Notes under the pieces: model-generated | Told to the model about the DNA's origin: nothing | What the model saw: the letters and a program-made list of their open reading frames with translations, nothing else | Database searches by the model: none | Made by a program: the position numbers and the translations under genes | Part shown: in pieces, positions 35,183-42,928 of the stretch | How positions within the stretch are numbered: position 1 is the first letter of the stretch | How the letters are laid out: every line of letters begins with the position of its first letter | Origin: Microbacterium sp. JZ31 | GTDB lineage: Bacteria; Actinomycetota; Actinomycetes; Actinomycetales; Microbacteriaceae | DNA: 64,000 nucleotides | Reading direction: 5' to 3' | Assembly (NCBI RefSeq): GCF_016805985.1 | Contig: NZ_CP017661.1 | Span: forward strand, 868,001-932,000

Positions 35183-35418
35183 CAGCGATCCTCCTCGAGC
35201 GCGGCGAGCGTGCGCCGGATCCGGTCGGTCGTGCCGAGGTGCGCCGGATGGATCGCGGGCTCCGGCAGCACGATGCCGAGCGCGTCCTCGAGATGGATCG
35301 CCACGCCGATCGCCGCGCTGTCGGCGTCGCGCGCATGCGCGATCACCGCGCCGCATTCGCGGACGATGACCTCCCGATCGAGCGGGGCGACATCCGCCGT
35401 GTACTTTCGCGCGGGCAT
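35182..35418 (-). CDS. Acyl-carrier-protein-like small protein
   Basis: A 78-residue protein. ARDADSAAIGVAIHLEDAL aligns with the ACP helix II start, where Ser follows Asp as the phosphopantetheine site, though the usual Leu after Ser is Ala. The distal LGTTDRIRRTLAALEED fits helix IV. It would carry an acyl or aminoacyl group. AAGGAG stands five bases before the ATG. It is the first gene of the minus-strand arm and is divergent from a second carrier at 35517. Identity rests on size, motif and neighbours. Confidence 0.68.
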   Translation of the reverse strand: MPARKYTADVAPLDREVIVRECGAVIAHARDADSAAIGVAIHLEDALGIVLPEPAIHPAHLGTTDRIRRTLAALEEDR

Positions 35419-35434
35419 CCGTACTCCTTCCGAG

Positions 35435-35446
35435 CGACGCGCGTCG
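35435..35446. promoter_or_regulatory. 12-bp palindrome between divergent carrier-protein genes
   Basis: CGACGCGCGTCG is a perfect palindrome located 17 bases before the minus-strand carrier start and 71 before the plus-strand one. In this GC-rich DNA it may be chance, but its place in the 98-bp divergent gap makes it a candidate operator. Confidence 0.3.
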
Positions 35447-35516
35447 TGGAGGCCCGCGCCATGGGGAAAGAGAACGAAGCGGGGCGTTGGATACCCGCCG
35501 AACGAAAGGAGTCCCG

Positions 35517-35792
35517 ATGCGACTGGAGACGCGGCCGACTGCGACGGATGTGCGCGGCCGGCTCGAGGAGTTCATCCTCGAGGATCTGCTGTTCGGCGAC
35601 GCGGGGCGGATGCCTGACGGCGACGAGTCGCTCATGGAGACCGAGGTCATCGACTCGACCGGCGTGCTCGAGCTGATCGAGTTCGTCGAGCGCGAGTTCG
35701 GGATCCGGGTCGAGGATTCGGAGACCGTGCCGGAGAACCTCGACGGCATCGACCGGCTCGTCGCATTCGTGCAGCGCAAGGCGACGGAGTGA
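35517..35792 (+). CDS. Acyl carrier protein (DltC-like)
   Basis: A 91-residue carrier protein. TEVIDSTGVLELIEFVEREF (about 44-63) has the DS attachment Ser followed by Thr-Gly, and the pattern resembles DltC-type D-alanyl carriers more than fatty acid ACP. VPENLDGIDRLVAFVQRK forms helix IV. The ATG at 35517 was preferred over TTG 35487 because AAAGGAG ends six bases before it. A serine-acetyltransferase-like gene starts 28 bases downstream. It is probably a substrate of the ligase at 29455 and the transferase at 31815. Confidence 0.85.
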   Translation: MRLETRPTATDVRGRLEEFILEDLLFGDAGRMPDGDESLMETEVIDSTGVLELIEFVEREFGIRVEDSETVPENLDGIDRLVAFVQRKATE

Positions 35793-35820
35793 TCCGCCGC
35801 GGCCGCGGGAGGCGGTGAGC

Positions 35821-36435
35821 ATGGGCGCCTTCGCCGTCGACAGGGCAAAGGCCTACGCCGTGATGTTCGGCGGCGCACGGCCCGGCAGATCCGCCCGCGC
35901 GGGTCTGTGGCTGACGCGACCCGAGCTGCCGGCCGTCGCCGCCTACCGCTTCGGGCAGTGGGCGGAGCGCCTGCGCGAGCGCCGGCGCATGCCGGGCGCG
36001 CTCTGCGTGCTGCTGCACCGCGTCTGGAACACGTGGCTCATGCGGATCGACCACATCGACATCAACCACGGCGCCCGCATCGGACCGGGACTGCTGCTCG
36101 TCCACGGCCACGGCGTCATCATCGGGCCGGTCAGGATCGGCGCGAACAGCGTGCTGCACCAGAACGTGACGATCGGCCAGCGGGTCGCGCGCGGCGACCA
36201 GGGCATGCCGACGATCGGCGACGACGTGTGGATCGGCCCCGGCGCCACGATCACGGGCGCCATCACGATCGGCGACCGCGCGACCATCTCGGCGGGCACC
36301 GTGCTGTCGCGAGACGTGCCGGCGGGCGCCCTCGTGGCGGGCAACCCGGGGCGCGTCGTCGCGCGCGACTACGACAACGGCAACATGATCAACTTCGTCG
36401 TCCCGGCCGATCCGCCCCTGACACGCGCCGGCTGA
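35821..36435 (+). CDS. Hexapeptide-repeat acyltransferase, serine O-acetyltransferase-like
   Basis: A 204-residue left-handed beta-helix protein. After about 75 residues of helical lead-in, DINHGARIGPGLLLVHGHGV, IGANSVLHQNVTIGQ and IGDDVWIGPGATITGAITIG give the hexapeptide coils, with the catalytic His in LVHGHG as in CysE. The family includes CysE and many sugar or carrier-bound acyltransferases. The N-terminal CysE dimer domain is shortened, so a substrate other than serine is likely. The ATG at 35821 has GGGAGG upstream; GTG 35815 is too close to it. Confidence 0.85.
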   Translation: MGAFAVDRAKAYAVMFGGARPGRSARAGLWLTRPELPAVAAYRFGQWAERLRERRRMPGALCVLLHRVWNTWLMRIDHIDINHGARIGPGLLLVHGHGVIIGPVRIGANSVLHQNVTIGQRVARGDQGMPTIGDDVWIGPGATITGAITIGDRATISAGTVLSRDVPAGALVAGNPGRVVARDYDNGNMINFVVPADPPLTRAG

Positions 36436-36459
36436 TCCCGGCGCGGTCGCCGCCGGGCC

Positions 36460-37806
36460 TCAGAGCCGTCCGGCGGCCTTGAGCGCGAGGTAGCGGTCCG
36501 CGATGCGCGGCGGCAGATCGTCGGGCGAGGCGGCGAGGGCCTCCGCGCCGGCGCGCGTGATCGCCCGGGCGACGCTCGCCGCCGAGCGCAGTGCGGCCTC
36601 CGCGGCCGCCGCGCGGTACAGGTCGTCGACGGAGCCGTCGCCGTCGCCGTGTCCGCGGGCCGTGCGCTCGAGATCGGCATCCGTCGCGGAGCCGACGAGC
36701 ACGACAGTGCCCGCGCGGACGGTCTGCGGCAGCGTCCCCAGGAAGCCGCGCGCGGCCTCCGGCGCCTCCTGCGCCGTGAGCACGACGAACAGCGACGGGT
36801 GCGCGGCGAGCGCGCGCGCCTGCGCGAACGCGCCGTCCCAGTCCGTGTCGATCAGCTGCGCCTCGACGGGCGCGAGCGCGTCGACGAGCGCGGGCAGCAG
36901 CGCCGCGCCCTCGACGCCCGTGACGCGCGCCCGCACGATCCGGTCGAACGCGACGAGGTGCACGTGGTCGCCCGCGCGGACCGCGAGCGCGGCCAGCAGC
37001 AGCGCCGCCTCGAAGGCCGCCTCGAGGCGGGTGCCGTCGCCCGCGCGCGTGGCGGCCGTGCGGCCCGTGTCGATCAGGATCACGACGTGACGATCCCGCT
37101 CGGGGCGCCAGGTGCGCAGCATGGTGCTGCCCGCGCGTGCCGTGGCCCGCCAGTCGATCGAGCGCACGTCGTCACCGCGCACGTACTCGCGCAGCGAGTC
37201 GAACTCGGTGCCCTGGCCGCGCACCTGCACGCTCGTGTTGCCGTCGAGCTCCCGCAGCCGGGCGACGCGCGAGGCGAGGTGCCGCCGGGAGTGGAAGGGC
37301 GGCAGCACGCGGATGGCGCCGGGCGCTTCCATCCGCCTCTGCACCCCCGCGAGGCCGAGCGGACCCGCCGAGCGGATGACGGCGAACTCGGTGCGCAGCT
37401 CGCCGCGCCGCCGCGGCAGCAGCGGCACCGCCGCCGACCGCGACTCGTGCGGCGGCACGTCGAAGCGCAGCCGCCCCTCCGGGGCGCCCGCGGTCGGCTG
37501 CCACGCGTCGCGCACCGTGGCCCGGATGCGCCGGGTGCCGTGGTTCGCCACCCGCAGCCGCACGTCGATGCGCTCGCCCAGCCGCACGCGCGCGGGGCCG
37601 GTGCCGTCCGCTCGGCCCGGGTAGCTCCGGTGCAGCACGAGCGCGCGCGGATCGGGCGCCGCGAGCACGTCGACCGCGACCAGCGCCCCGCACAGCACGA
37701 TCCACCCGGCCAGCACGAGCCACGGGTCGACGCCCATCGCGGCGAGCGGCACGAGCGGGACCAGTCCGGCGGCGACGATCCAGGGCAGGAGGGCGGTGAC
37801 GTACAC
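36460..37806 (-). CDS. DUF58 domain-containing protein (von Willebrand A-like)
   Basis: A 448-residue protein with two N-terminal helices (about 5-50), a beta-rich region, then the DUF58 signature EYVRGDDVRSIDWRATARAG (about 205-224) and a vWA-like domain opening HVVILIDTGRTAATRAGDG. It partners with MoxR AAA+ ATPases, which load or mature protein complexes. Start is GTG at 37806. It is the last gene of the operon that begins at 42110 and follows MoxR by 12 bp. Confidence 0.9.
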   Translation of the reverse strand: MYVTALLPWIVAAGLVPLVPLAAMGVDPWLVLAGWIVLCGALVAVDVLAAPDPRALVLHRSYPGRADGTGPARVRLGERIDVRLRVANHGTRRIRATVRDAWQPTAGAPEGRLRFDVPPHESRSAAVPLLPRRRGELRTEFAVIRSAGPLGLAGVQRRMEAPGAIRVLPPFHSRRHLASRVARLRELDGNTSVQVRGQGTEFDSLREYVRGDDVRSIDWRATARAGSTMLRTWRPERDRHVVILIDTGRTAATRAGDGTRLEAAFEAALLLAALAVRAGDHVHLVAFDRIVRARVTGVEGAALLPALVDALAPVEAQLIDTDWDGAFAQARALAAHPSLFVVLTAQEAPEAARGFLGTLPQTVRAGTVVLVGSATDADLERTARGHGDGDGSVDDLYRAAAAEAALRSAASVARAITRAGAEALAASPDDLPPRIADRYLALKAAGRL

Positions 37807-37818
37807 GGGCGAGGCGGC

Positions 37819-38823
37819 TCAGAGCGGGACGGGCGTCTGCTGCACGACGGAGTTCAGCACGGCGTCGACGGACACGCCCTCGATCTCGGCGTCGGGACGC
37901 AGCCGGATGCGATGCCGCCAGACCGGGACCAGCATCGCCTGCACGTGGTCTGGGGTGATCGCGGGGTAGCCGCCGAGCCACGCCCAGGCCTTCGCGGCGG
38001 CGAGCAGCGCGGTCGAGGCGCGCGGGCTCGCGCCCAGCTGCACGGACGGGCTCTGCCGCGTTGCGCGCGCGAGGTCGACGACGTAGGCGAGCACGTCGTC
38101 CGTCACGGTCACGGCGGCGGCCGCTTGCTGCGCCGCGCGGATCTCGTCGGGAGTCACGACGGGCGCGACGCCGCCGAGCTCGCGGGGCGAGAAGCCGTCG
38201 GCGTGCCGGCGCAGGACCGCGACCTCGGCATCCCGCGGCGGCACGTCGATCAGCAGCTTCAGCAGGAACCGGTCGAGCTGCGCCTCGGGGAGCGTGTAGG
38301 TGCCCTCGTGCTCGACGGGGTTCTGCGTCGCGCACACGAGGAAGGGGTCCGGCAGCGGTCGCGTCACGCCGTCGGCCGACACCTGGCGCTCCTCCATCGC
38401 CTCGAGCAGCGCCGCCTGCGTCTTGGGAGGCGTGCGGTTGATCTCGTCGGCCAGCACGATGTTCGTGAACACCGGGCCCTCGCGGAACTCGAACTCGCCC
38501 GCCTTCGCGTCGTAGATCAGCGATCCGGAGACATCGCCCGGCATCAGGTCGGGGGTGAACTGGATGCGCTTGGTGTCGAGCCCGAGCGCACGGCTGAACG
38601 TGCGCACGAGCAGCGTCTTGGCGACGCCGGGGACACCCTCGAGCAGCACGTGACCGCGGGCGAGCAGGGCGATGAGCAGACCGCTTACCGCGCCGTCCTG
38701 CCCGACAACGGCCTTGCCGACCTCGACCCGCACGCGGTGCATGGCGTGGCGGAGGGCGTCGGCCTCAGGCGCGCCCGCCGGAGCGGGGGAGACGGGGGCG
38801 GCGACGGCGGCGGGGTTCTCCAT
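37819..38823 (-). CDS. moxR: MoxR family AAA+ ATPase
   Basis: A 334-residue AAA+ protein: Walker A GVPGVAKT at 63-70, Walker B NIVLADEINRTPPKTQ near 122, sensor 1 LVCATQNPVEHEGTY and arginine-finger region EAQLDRFLLKL. MoxR ATPases act as chaperone-like factors with DUF58/vWA proteins. A Pro/Ala-rich N-terminus of about 20 residues precedes the fold. In M. tuberculosis moxR2 has the same neighbours (DUF4350 before, DUF58 after). Confidence 0.94.
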   Translation of the reverse strand: MENPAAVAAPVSPAPAGAPEADALRHAMHRVRVEVGKAVVGQDGAVSGLLIALLARGHVLLEGVPGVAKTLLVRTFSRALGLDTKRIQFTPDLMPGDVSGSLIYDAKAGEFEFREGPVFTNIVLADEINRTPPKTQAALLEAMEERQVSADGVTRPLPDPFLVCATQNPVEHEGTYTLPEAQLDRFLLKLLIDVPPRDAEVAVLRRHADGFSPRELGGVAPVVTPDEIRAAQQAAAAVTVTDDVLAYVVDLARATRQSPSVQLGASPRASTALLAAAKAWAWLGGYPAITPDHVQAMLVPVWRHRIRLRPDAEIEGVSVDAVLNSVVQQTPVPL

Positions 38824-38862
38824 GCGGTGTTCCTCTCGGAGCGGTGGGCGAAGGGGACGGGA

Positions 38863-40092
38863 TCAGCCCGCGCGACCGTCGGTGCGGGCGGCGTCGACGG
38901 CGTCCTCGAGATCGCGCAGCCTCCGGCCGAGCGCGGCGAGGTCGGCATCGGATGTCGGGACATGAGTCAGGATCGCACGCGTCACGTCGGAGGGGGCGCC
39001 CAGTCGCACGGCGGCCGCGTCCGCGACCTCCAGGGGAGCGGCGTTCGGGGGGAGGCCGAGGCGCCTGGCCATGCGGGCGGCCGCGCCCTCGCGCAGCAGC
39101 GCGGCCGCGTGCGCGGGCTCCGCCGCGCGGGCGTAGAGGCGCGCGCGGCCCTCGAGCGTCTCGCTGCCGCGCACGGTCACGGGCAGCCGCTCCGCGACGA
39201 GCGGCCCGAAGCGTCGCCCGCGCCACAGCGCGGCGGCGAGACCGGCGAGCAGCAGCAGCACGATCGCGGGCGTCACCCACGGCGGCGTCAGGTCGCCGAG
39301 GGTCGGCGCGGCGCCGCCGTCCTCCGCGTCCTCGAACGACGGGACGTACCACACGACGCGCTCGTGCGTGCCGATCAGCCCGAGTCCGAGCGCCGCGTTC
39401 CCCTCCTGTGCGAGATGCTCGTTCGTGAACAGCACGGTGCCGTCGATCAGGGTCACGTGGCCGGCGCCGCCGGGCGCGCGCACGAGCCCGAAGCCTTCGC
39501 CGACCGGGTAGCAGCCCTCCGCGCCCGCGGGTGCGGTCAGCGCTCGGCCCGGCGCGATGGCGCCCGCGCGCTCCGCGACGGGAAGGGCGCACGCGGGCGC
39601 GATCGGCTCGTCGCCGTAGCCCGCGTAGGACGCGCCGGGCACCAGCAGGTCGGCGACGGCGCCGTCGGCGTCGAGCACGACCGTGTCCCCCGCGGCGGCC
39701 ACCAGGTCCTGGATCGTCTCCTCCGACAGCGTCCACGGATCCGTCAGCACGAGCGTCGTGGAGGCGTCGAGGCGCTCGAGCGTGTCGGCGCGCCGCATGG
39801 TGGGGACGACCTCGACACCCTGTTCGCGCAGGATCTGCACGATCGCGCGCGCACCGTCCGCGCCCGGACCCTCGGGGTCCAGCGGGGGACGGGGCGTCCA
39901 GTCGCGCGCGACGAACAGCGACAGGAGGCCGCCGAGCAGCAGCACGACGGCTCCCAGCGCGACCCATGCGAGCACGTTGCGCCGCCTGCCGCGGCGCTCG
40001 CTCTCGTCGCGCCCGAACGGATCGGCGTCGCGCTCCGCCGGGCCCCCGGCGGGACCGGACACCGGCGCGTCGACGGTCCGGGTAGCGGTCAC
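38863..40092 (-). CDS. DUF4350 domain-containing membrane protein
   Basis: A 409-residue protein with a first helix at about 38-60 (NVLAWVALGAVVLLLGGLL), an outer domain (about 75-265) with the DUF4350 fold (GARAIVQILREQGVEVV), a second helix near 285 and a cytoplasmic helical tail. This group lies between moxR and DUF4129 genes in actinobacteria. The GTG at 40092 gives a normal N-terminus; another in-frame GTG at 40149, with GAGG overlapping the previous stop, would add 19 residues and cannot be excluded. Confidence 0.83.
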   Translation of the reverse strand: MTATRTVDAPVSGPAGGPAERDADPFGRDESERRGRRRNVLAWVALGAVVLLLGGLLSLFVARDWTPRPPLDPEGPGADGARAIVQILREQGVEVVPTMRRADTLERLDASTTLVLTDPWTLSEETIQDLVAAAGDTVVLDADGAVADLLVPGASYAGYGDEPIAPACALPVAERAGAIAPGRALTAPAGAEGCYPVGEGFGLVRAPGGAGHVTLIDGTVLFTNEHLAQEGNAALGLGLIGTHERVVWYVPSFEDAEDGGAAPTLGDLTPPWVTPAIVLLLLAGLAAALWRGRRFGPLVAERLPVTVRGSETLEGRARLYARAAEPAHAAALLREGAAARMARRLGLPPNAAPLEVADAAAVRLGAPSDVTRAILTHVPTSDADLAALGRRLRDLEDAVDAARTDGRAG

Positions 40093-40159
40093 GACGTGGC
40101 CCCGTCCCGCGCGGTCGCGGAGGGCGACGCGCTCGGTCCGGCGCCGCACGGTCGACGCC

Positions 40160-40846
40160 TCATGCGAGCACCGCCCCGGGTGCGCGATGAGGAGTGGTGC
40201 GGACGAGCTCGTCGTCGAGCGATGCGACGACGTCGTACAGCTCCGCGGTGCCGCGGCGGCGCAGGTAGCGCACGTCGTCGAACGCGCGCGCGGCGGCGTC
40301 CAGTCCCGCGGCATGGTCGGGGAAGGGAGGCTGCGCGCGGCGCGCGAGGCTCTGCGCCGTCGTGCCCGGCGGCGCCTCGACGATGCCGCGCTCCTCGAGC
40401 CCCCGGGCGAGGGCGCGGAAGCGGACGACGATCGCCTCGTCCCACTCGTCCGCCGCGGCATGCGCCGCGGCGGCCTGACGCAGCTGCGCCGCGGACCTGG
40501 TCTCGGCGTCGCCGAACAGCAGCGCCGACCGCTCGCCCGCGCGGTGCGCCAGCCGCGGGCGCCCCCAGATCAGCACGGCCGCGATCACGAGGCCGACGGC
40601 GATGACGATCGCCGCGATCGCGAGCACCGGGCTCCACTCCACGTCGCCGCGCGGGTTGAGCAGATCGTCGATGAAATCGCCGATGGCCTGCGCGAGCCGG
40701 TCGAGCGGCGTCGGCTGCGCCTCGTCGTACACCGGATCGGACAGTTCGCGCTCGGCCCACTCGCGCGCCTCGTCGCGGTCGGGATCCAGTGCGTCCGCGG
40801 GGAGGACGGCGCGCACGAGCGCCGTCGCGAGCAGGCCCGCGCTCAC
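40160..40846 (-). CDS. DUF4129 domain-containing membrane protein
   Basis: A 228-residue protein. A first hydrophobic stretch (GLLATALVRAVLP) and a central helix (VLAIAAIVIAVGLVIAAVLIW) flank an outer loop of about 55 residues; the cytoplasmic DUF4129 domain has DEWDEAIVVRFRALARGLEE and the final FDDVRYLRRRGTAELYD. The GTG at 40846 is chosen because it makes a GTGA overlap with the frame-corrected stop of the upstream gene (40843-40845). Such domains accompany transglutaminase-like or MoxR/DUF58 operons. Confidence 0.82.
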   Translation of the reverse strand: MSAGLLATALVRAVLPADALDPDRDEAREWAERELSDPVYDEAQPTPLDRLAQAIGDFIDDLLNPRGDVEWSPVLAIAAIVIAVGLVIAAVLIWGRPRLAHRAGERSALLFGDAETRSAAQLRQAAAAHAAADEWDEAIVVRFRALARGLEERGIVEAPPGTTAQSLARRAQPPFPDHAAGLDAAARAFDDVRYLRRRGTAELYDVVASLDDELVRTTPHRAPGAVLA

Positions 40847-42110
40847 GATCCGCTCGGCGGGTACGGCGGGTACGGCGGGTACGGCGGGTACGGCGGGTAC
40901 GGCGGCTGCGTGGAGGACGGCGGCTGCTGCTGCGGGGGTACGGCTGCTGCCCGTACGGCGGCTGAGGGGGATACGGCTGCTGCGGGGGGTACGGCTGCTG
41001 CCCGTACGGCGGCTGCGGCGCGGGTGCGGCGTACGCCCCGGCGTAGCGCGGCTGCGATGCGTATGCCGCGAACGACGGGTCGTACGCCCAGGGGTCGGGC
41101 AGCGTCGCCGCGCCCAGCTCACGCTGCTCGACGTACGCCTGCAGCCGCAGGTCCAGGGCCTCGCGGCGCATCCTGGCGTCGATGTACATGAGCGCCCCGC
41201 CCGTGCCCGTGACGATCGTCGAGATCGCCGACACGAGCAGCTGCAGCGCCGCGCTCAGGACCCCCACGGTCACCACGAGACCGATCGCCGCGCCGGGATC
41301 GCCGCCCTCGCCGAACGGCACGAGGATGGCGGGCAGGAAGCCGGCGACCAGCTGCAGCGGCGTGCCCACGATGCTCGAGGCGACGCCCATGATCACCGAG
41401 ATGAGGATCATGACCCCGAACGTCGGCCAGAAGCGACCGCGCGTCAGCACCCACGAGCGCGCGATCGCGCGGAACGGACCCGTCTGCTCGAGCACGATGG
41501 CCGCGGGGACGAGGAAGAGCTTGGTGCCGAGCCACGCCCACAGCGGGAAGAGCAGGATCAGGGCGGGGATCGCGATCGCGAGCAGTCCCCACTGCTCGGT
41601 GGCCCCGGCGACGAAGAAGGGCACGGCGACCACGACGGCCACGACGAGCCACACGAGCAGCTGCAGCGCGAAGTAGCCGGCGAGACGCCAGAACACGGGC
41701 CGGACGAGCGACCACAGCTCGCGCAGAGTCGCGCGCTCGCCGACGACGGCGCGCGAGACCTCGGCGACCACCACGCCCTGCACGATCACGCTGAGCGCCG
41801 TGATCGCGAGGGAGACGACGATGCCGGCGACGATCGTGATCGCGGTGGAGCCGGCCATGATCGCGTCGAACTCGTCCGTGAACTGAGGGACGGTGTCGAG
41901 ACGGGAGAAGGAGAGCCAGGCGACGAGGCCGAGGATCGCCACGGCCGCGAGCGATGCGAGGGTCTGCACGCCGACGGCGAAGCCGAGCAGCACCTTCGGG
42001 TTGCCGCGCAGCGCGCCGAACGCCTTGCCGAGCGCCGTGCCGAATCCGAACGGATACAGCGGGACGAGCCCCGCGCGCGGGGCGGGCCGCCACGTGGTCG
42101 CCTGAGTCAT
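40843..42110 (-). CDS. Glycerophosphodiester-phosphodiesterase-membrane-domain-like protein, apparent frameshift in Pro-Tyr tail
   Basis: About 422 residues after correcting one missing base. Residues 1-330 hold about six to eight hydrophobic helices (start MTQATTWRPAPRAGLVPLYP) like the membrane domain found with GDPD enzymes, no catalytic part. The cytoplasmic tail is made of PPYGQQPYPPQ-type repeats. At 40934-40938 a G-run of five (plus strand) stands where the matching upstream repeat copy (40985-40990) has six; with the sixth base the frame continues as PPQQQPPSSTQ then PPY repeats and stops at a TGA that overlaps the DUF4129 start. Without it, the frame changes to Arg-rich sequence and runs to 40089 through the next gene. 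Real mutation or sequencing error cannot be told apart. Confidence 0.75.
40861..40905. repeat. Five perfect copies of a 9-bp repeat (GTACGGCGG)
   Basis: Five exact copies follow a partial one at 40855-40860. On the minus strand each unit encodes Pro-Pro-Tyr in the corrected frame, and Arg-Arg-Thr in the frame as written. Such short repeats expand and contract by slippage. Confidence 0.9.
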
Positions 42111-42150
42111 CGTTCCCCCTCGAGAGCCGCTCGCGCGTGTCTGTCCCAAC

Positions 42151-42178
42151 TTACAGACAGGGAGGCGTCTACTAGGCT
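42151..42178 (+). promoter_or_regulatory. Candidate mtrA promoter
   Basis: TTACAG (42151-42156) and TAGGCT (42173-42178) are 16 bases apart. Transcription would start near 42185, about 45 bases before the ATG at 42231. The 120-bp gap is shared with the divergent membrane-protein gene. Confidence 0.5.
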
Positions 42179-42230
42179 GATCGGGATCTTCCTCCCTCCG
42201 CGGATTCGAAGCAAAGGATCTTCGCCCTCC

Positions 42231-42926
42231 ATGACCGCCCGCATCCTGGTCGTCGACGATGACACCGCCCTCGCCGAGATGATCGGCATCGTGCTGCGCA
42301 CGGAGGGCTTCGACACGCTGTTCTGCGCCGACGGCGAGCTCGCCGTCGACATGTGGCGCCGCGAGCGTCCCGACCTGGTGCTGCTGGATCTGATGCTCCC
42401 CGGCAAGGACGGCATCGAGATCTGCACGGAGATCCGGGCCGAGTCGGGCGTGCCGATCATCATGCTGACCGCGCGCGCCGACACGAATGACGTCGTGGGC
42501 GGGCTCGAGGCGGGCGCCGACGACTACATCGTCAAGCCGTTCAACCCCAAGGAGCTCGTCGCGCGCATCCGCACGCGTCTGCGGCCGGCCCCCGAGGCGA
42601 CGAACGACGTGCTGCGGATCGGCGACCTCACGGTCGACGTCGCGGCCCACGAGGTGCGGCGCGGGCAGAGCCCGATCGCGCTGACGCCGCTCGAGTTCGA
42701 GCTGCTCGTCGCGCTGGCGTCCAAGCCGCAGCAGGTCTTCTCTCGGGAGGAGCTGCTCGAGCAGGTCTGGGGCTATCACTACAAGGCGGACACGCGCCTG
42801 GTGAACGTGCACGTCCAGCGTCTGCGCGCCAAGATCGAGCTCGACCCGGACAACCCCCGGATCGTCACCACGGTGCGCGGCGTCGGCTACCGCGCCGGCG
42901 CCGTCGCCGACGCCGCCGCGTCCTAG
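42231..42926 (+). CDS. mtrA: Response regulator MtrA
   Basis: A 231-residue OmpR-type regulator. The receiver has D9-D10 acidic pocket residues, phospho-acceptor Asp53 (LVLLDLMLPGKDG), and the KPF Lys near 103. The winged-helix domain ends with VNVHVQRLRAKIE and VRGVGYRAG. MtrA controls cell-wall hydrolases, division and osmotic response in actinobacteria. It forms the conserved mtrA-mtrB-lpqB operon, with mtrB starting two bases after its stop. Confidence 0.97.
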   Translation: MTARILVVDDDTALAEMIGIVLRTEGFDTLFCADGELAVDMWRRERPDLVLLDLMLPGKDGIEICTEIRAESGVPIIMLTARADTNDVVGGLEAGADDYIVKPFNPKELVARIRTRLRPAPEATNDVLRIGDLTVDVAAHEVRRGQSPIALTPLEFELLVALASKPQQVFSREELLEQVWGYHYKADTRLVNVHVQRLRAKIELDPDNPRIVTTVRGVGYRAGAVADAAAS

Positions 42927-42928
42927 TC

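Noticed and set aside
36649..40605. Open frame of 1318 codons on the plus strand opposite the DUF58-MoxR-DUF4350 genes
   Set aside because: Composition is of a shadow frame and the opposite strand carries clear Walker and DUF58 motifs.
40089..40842. Arg/Pro-rich C-terminal extension of the frameshifted membrane protein
   Set aside because: It is the wrong frame over the DUF4129 gene; the conserved Pro-Tyr tail continues in the other frame after restoring one base.
40861..40905. Short tandem repeats as a possible CRISPR or origin iteron
   Set aside because: Units are 9 bp without spacers and lie inside a coding tail.
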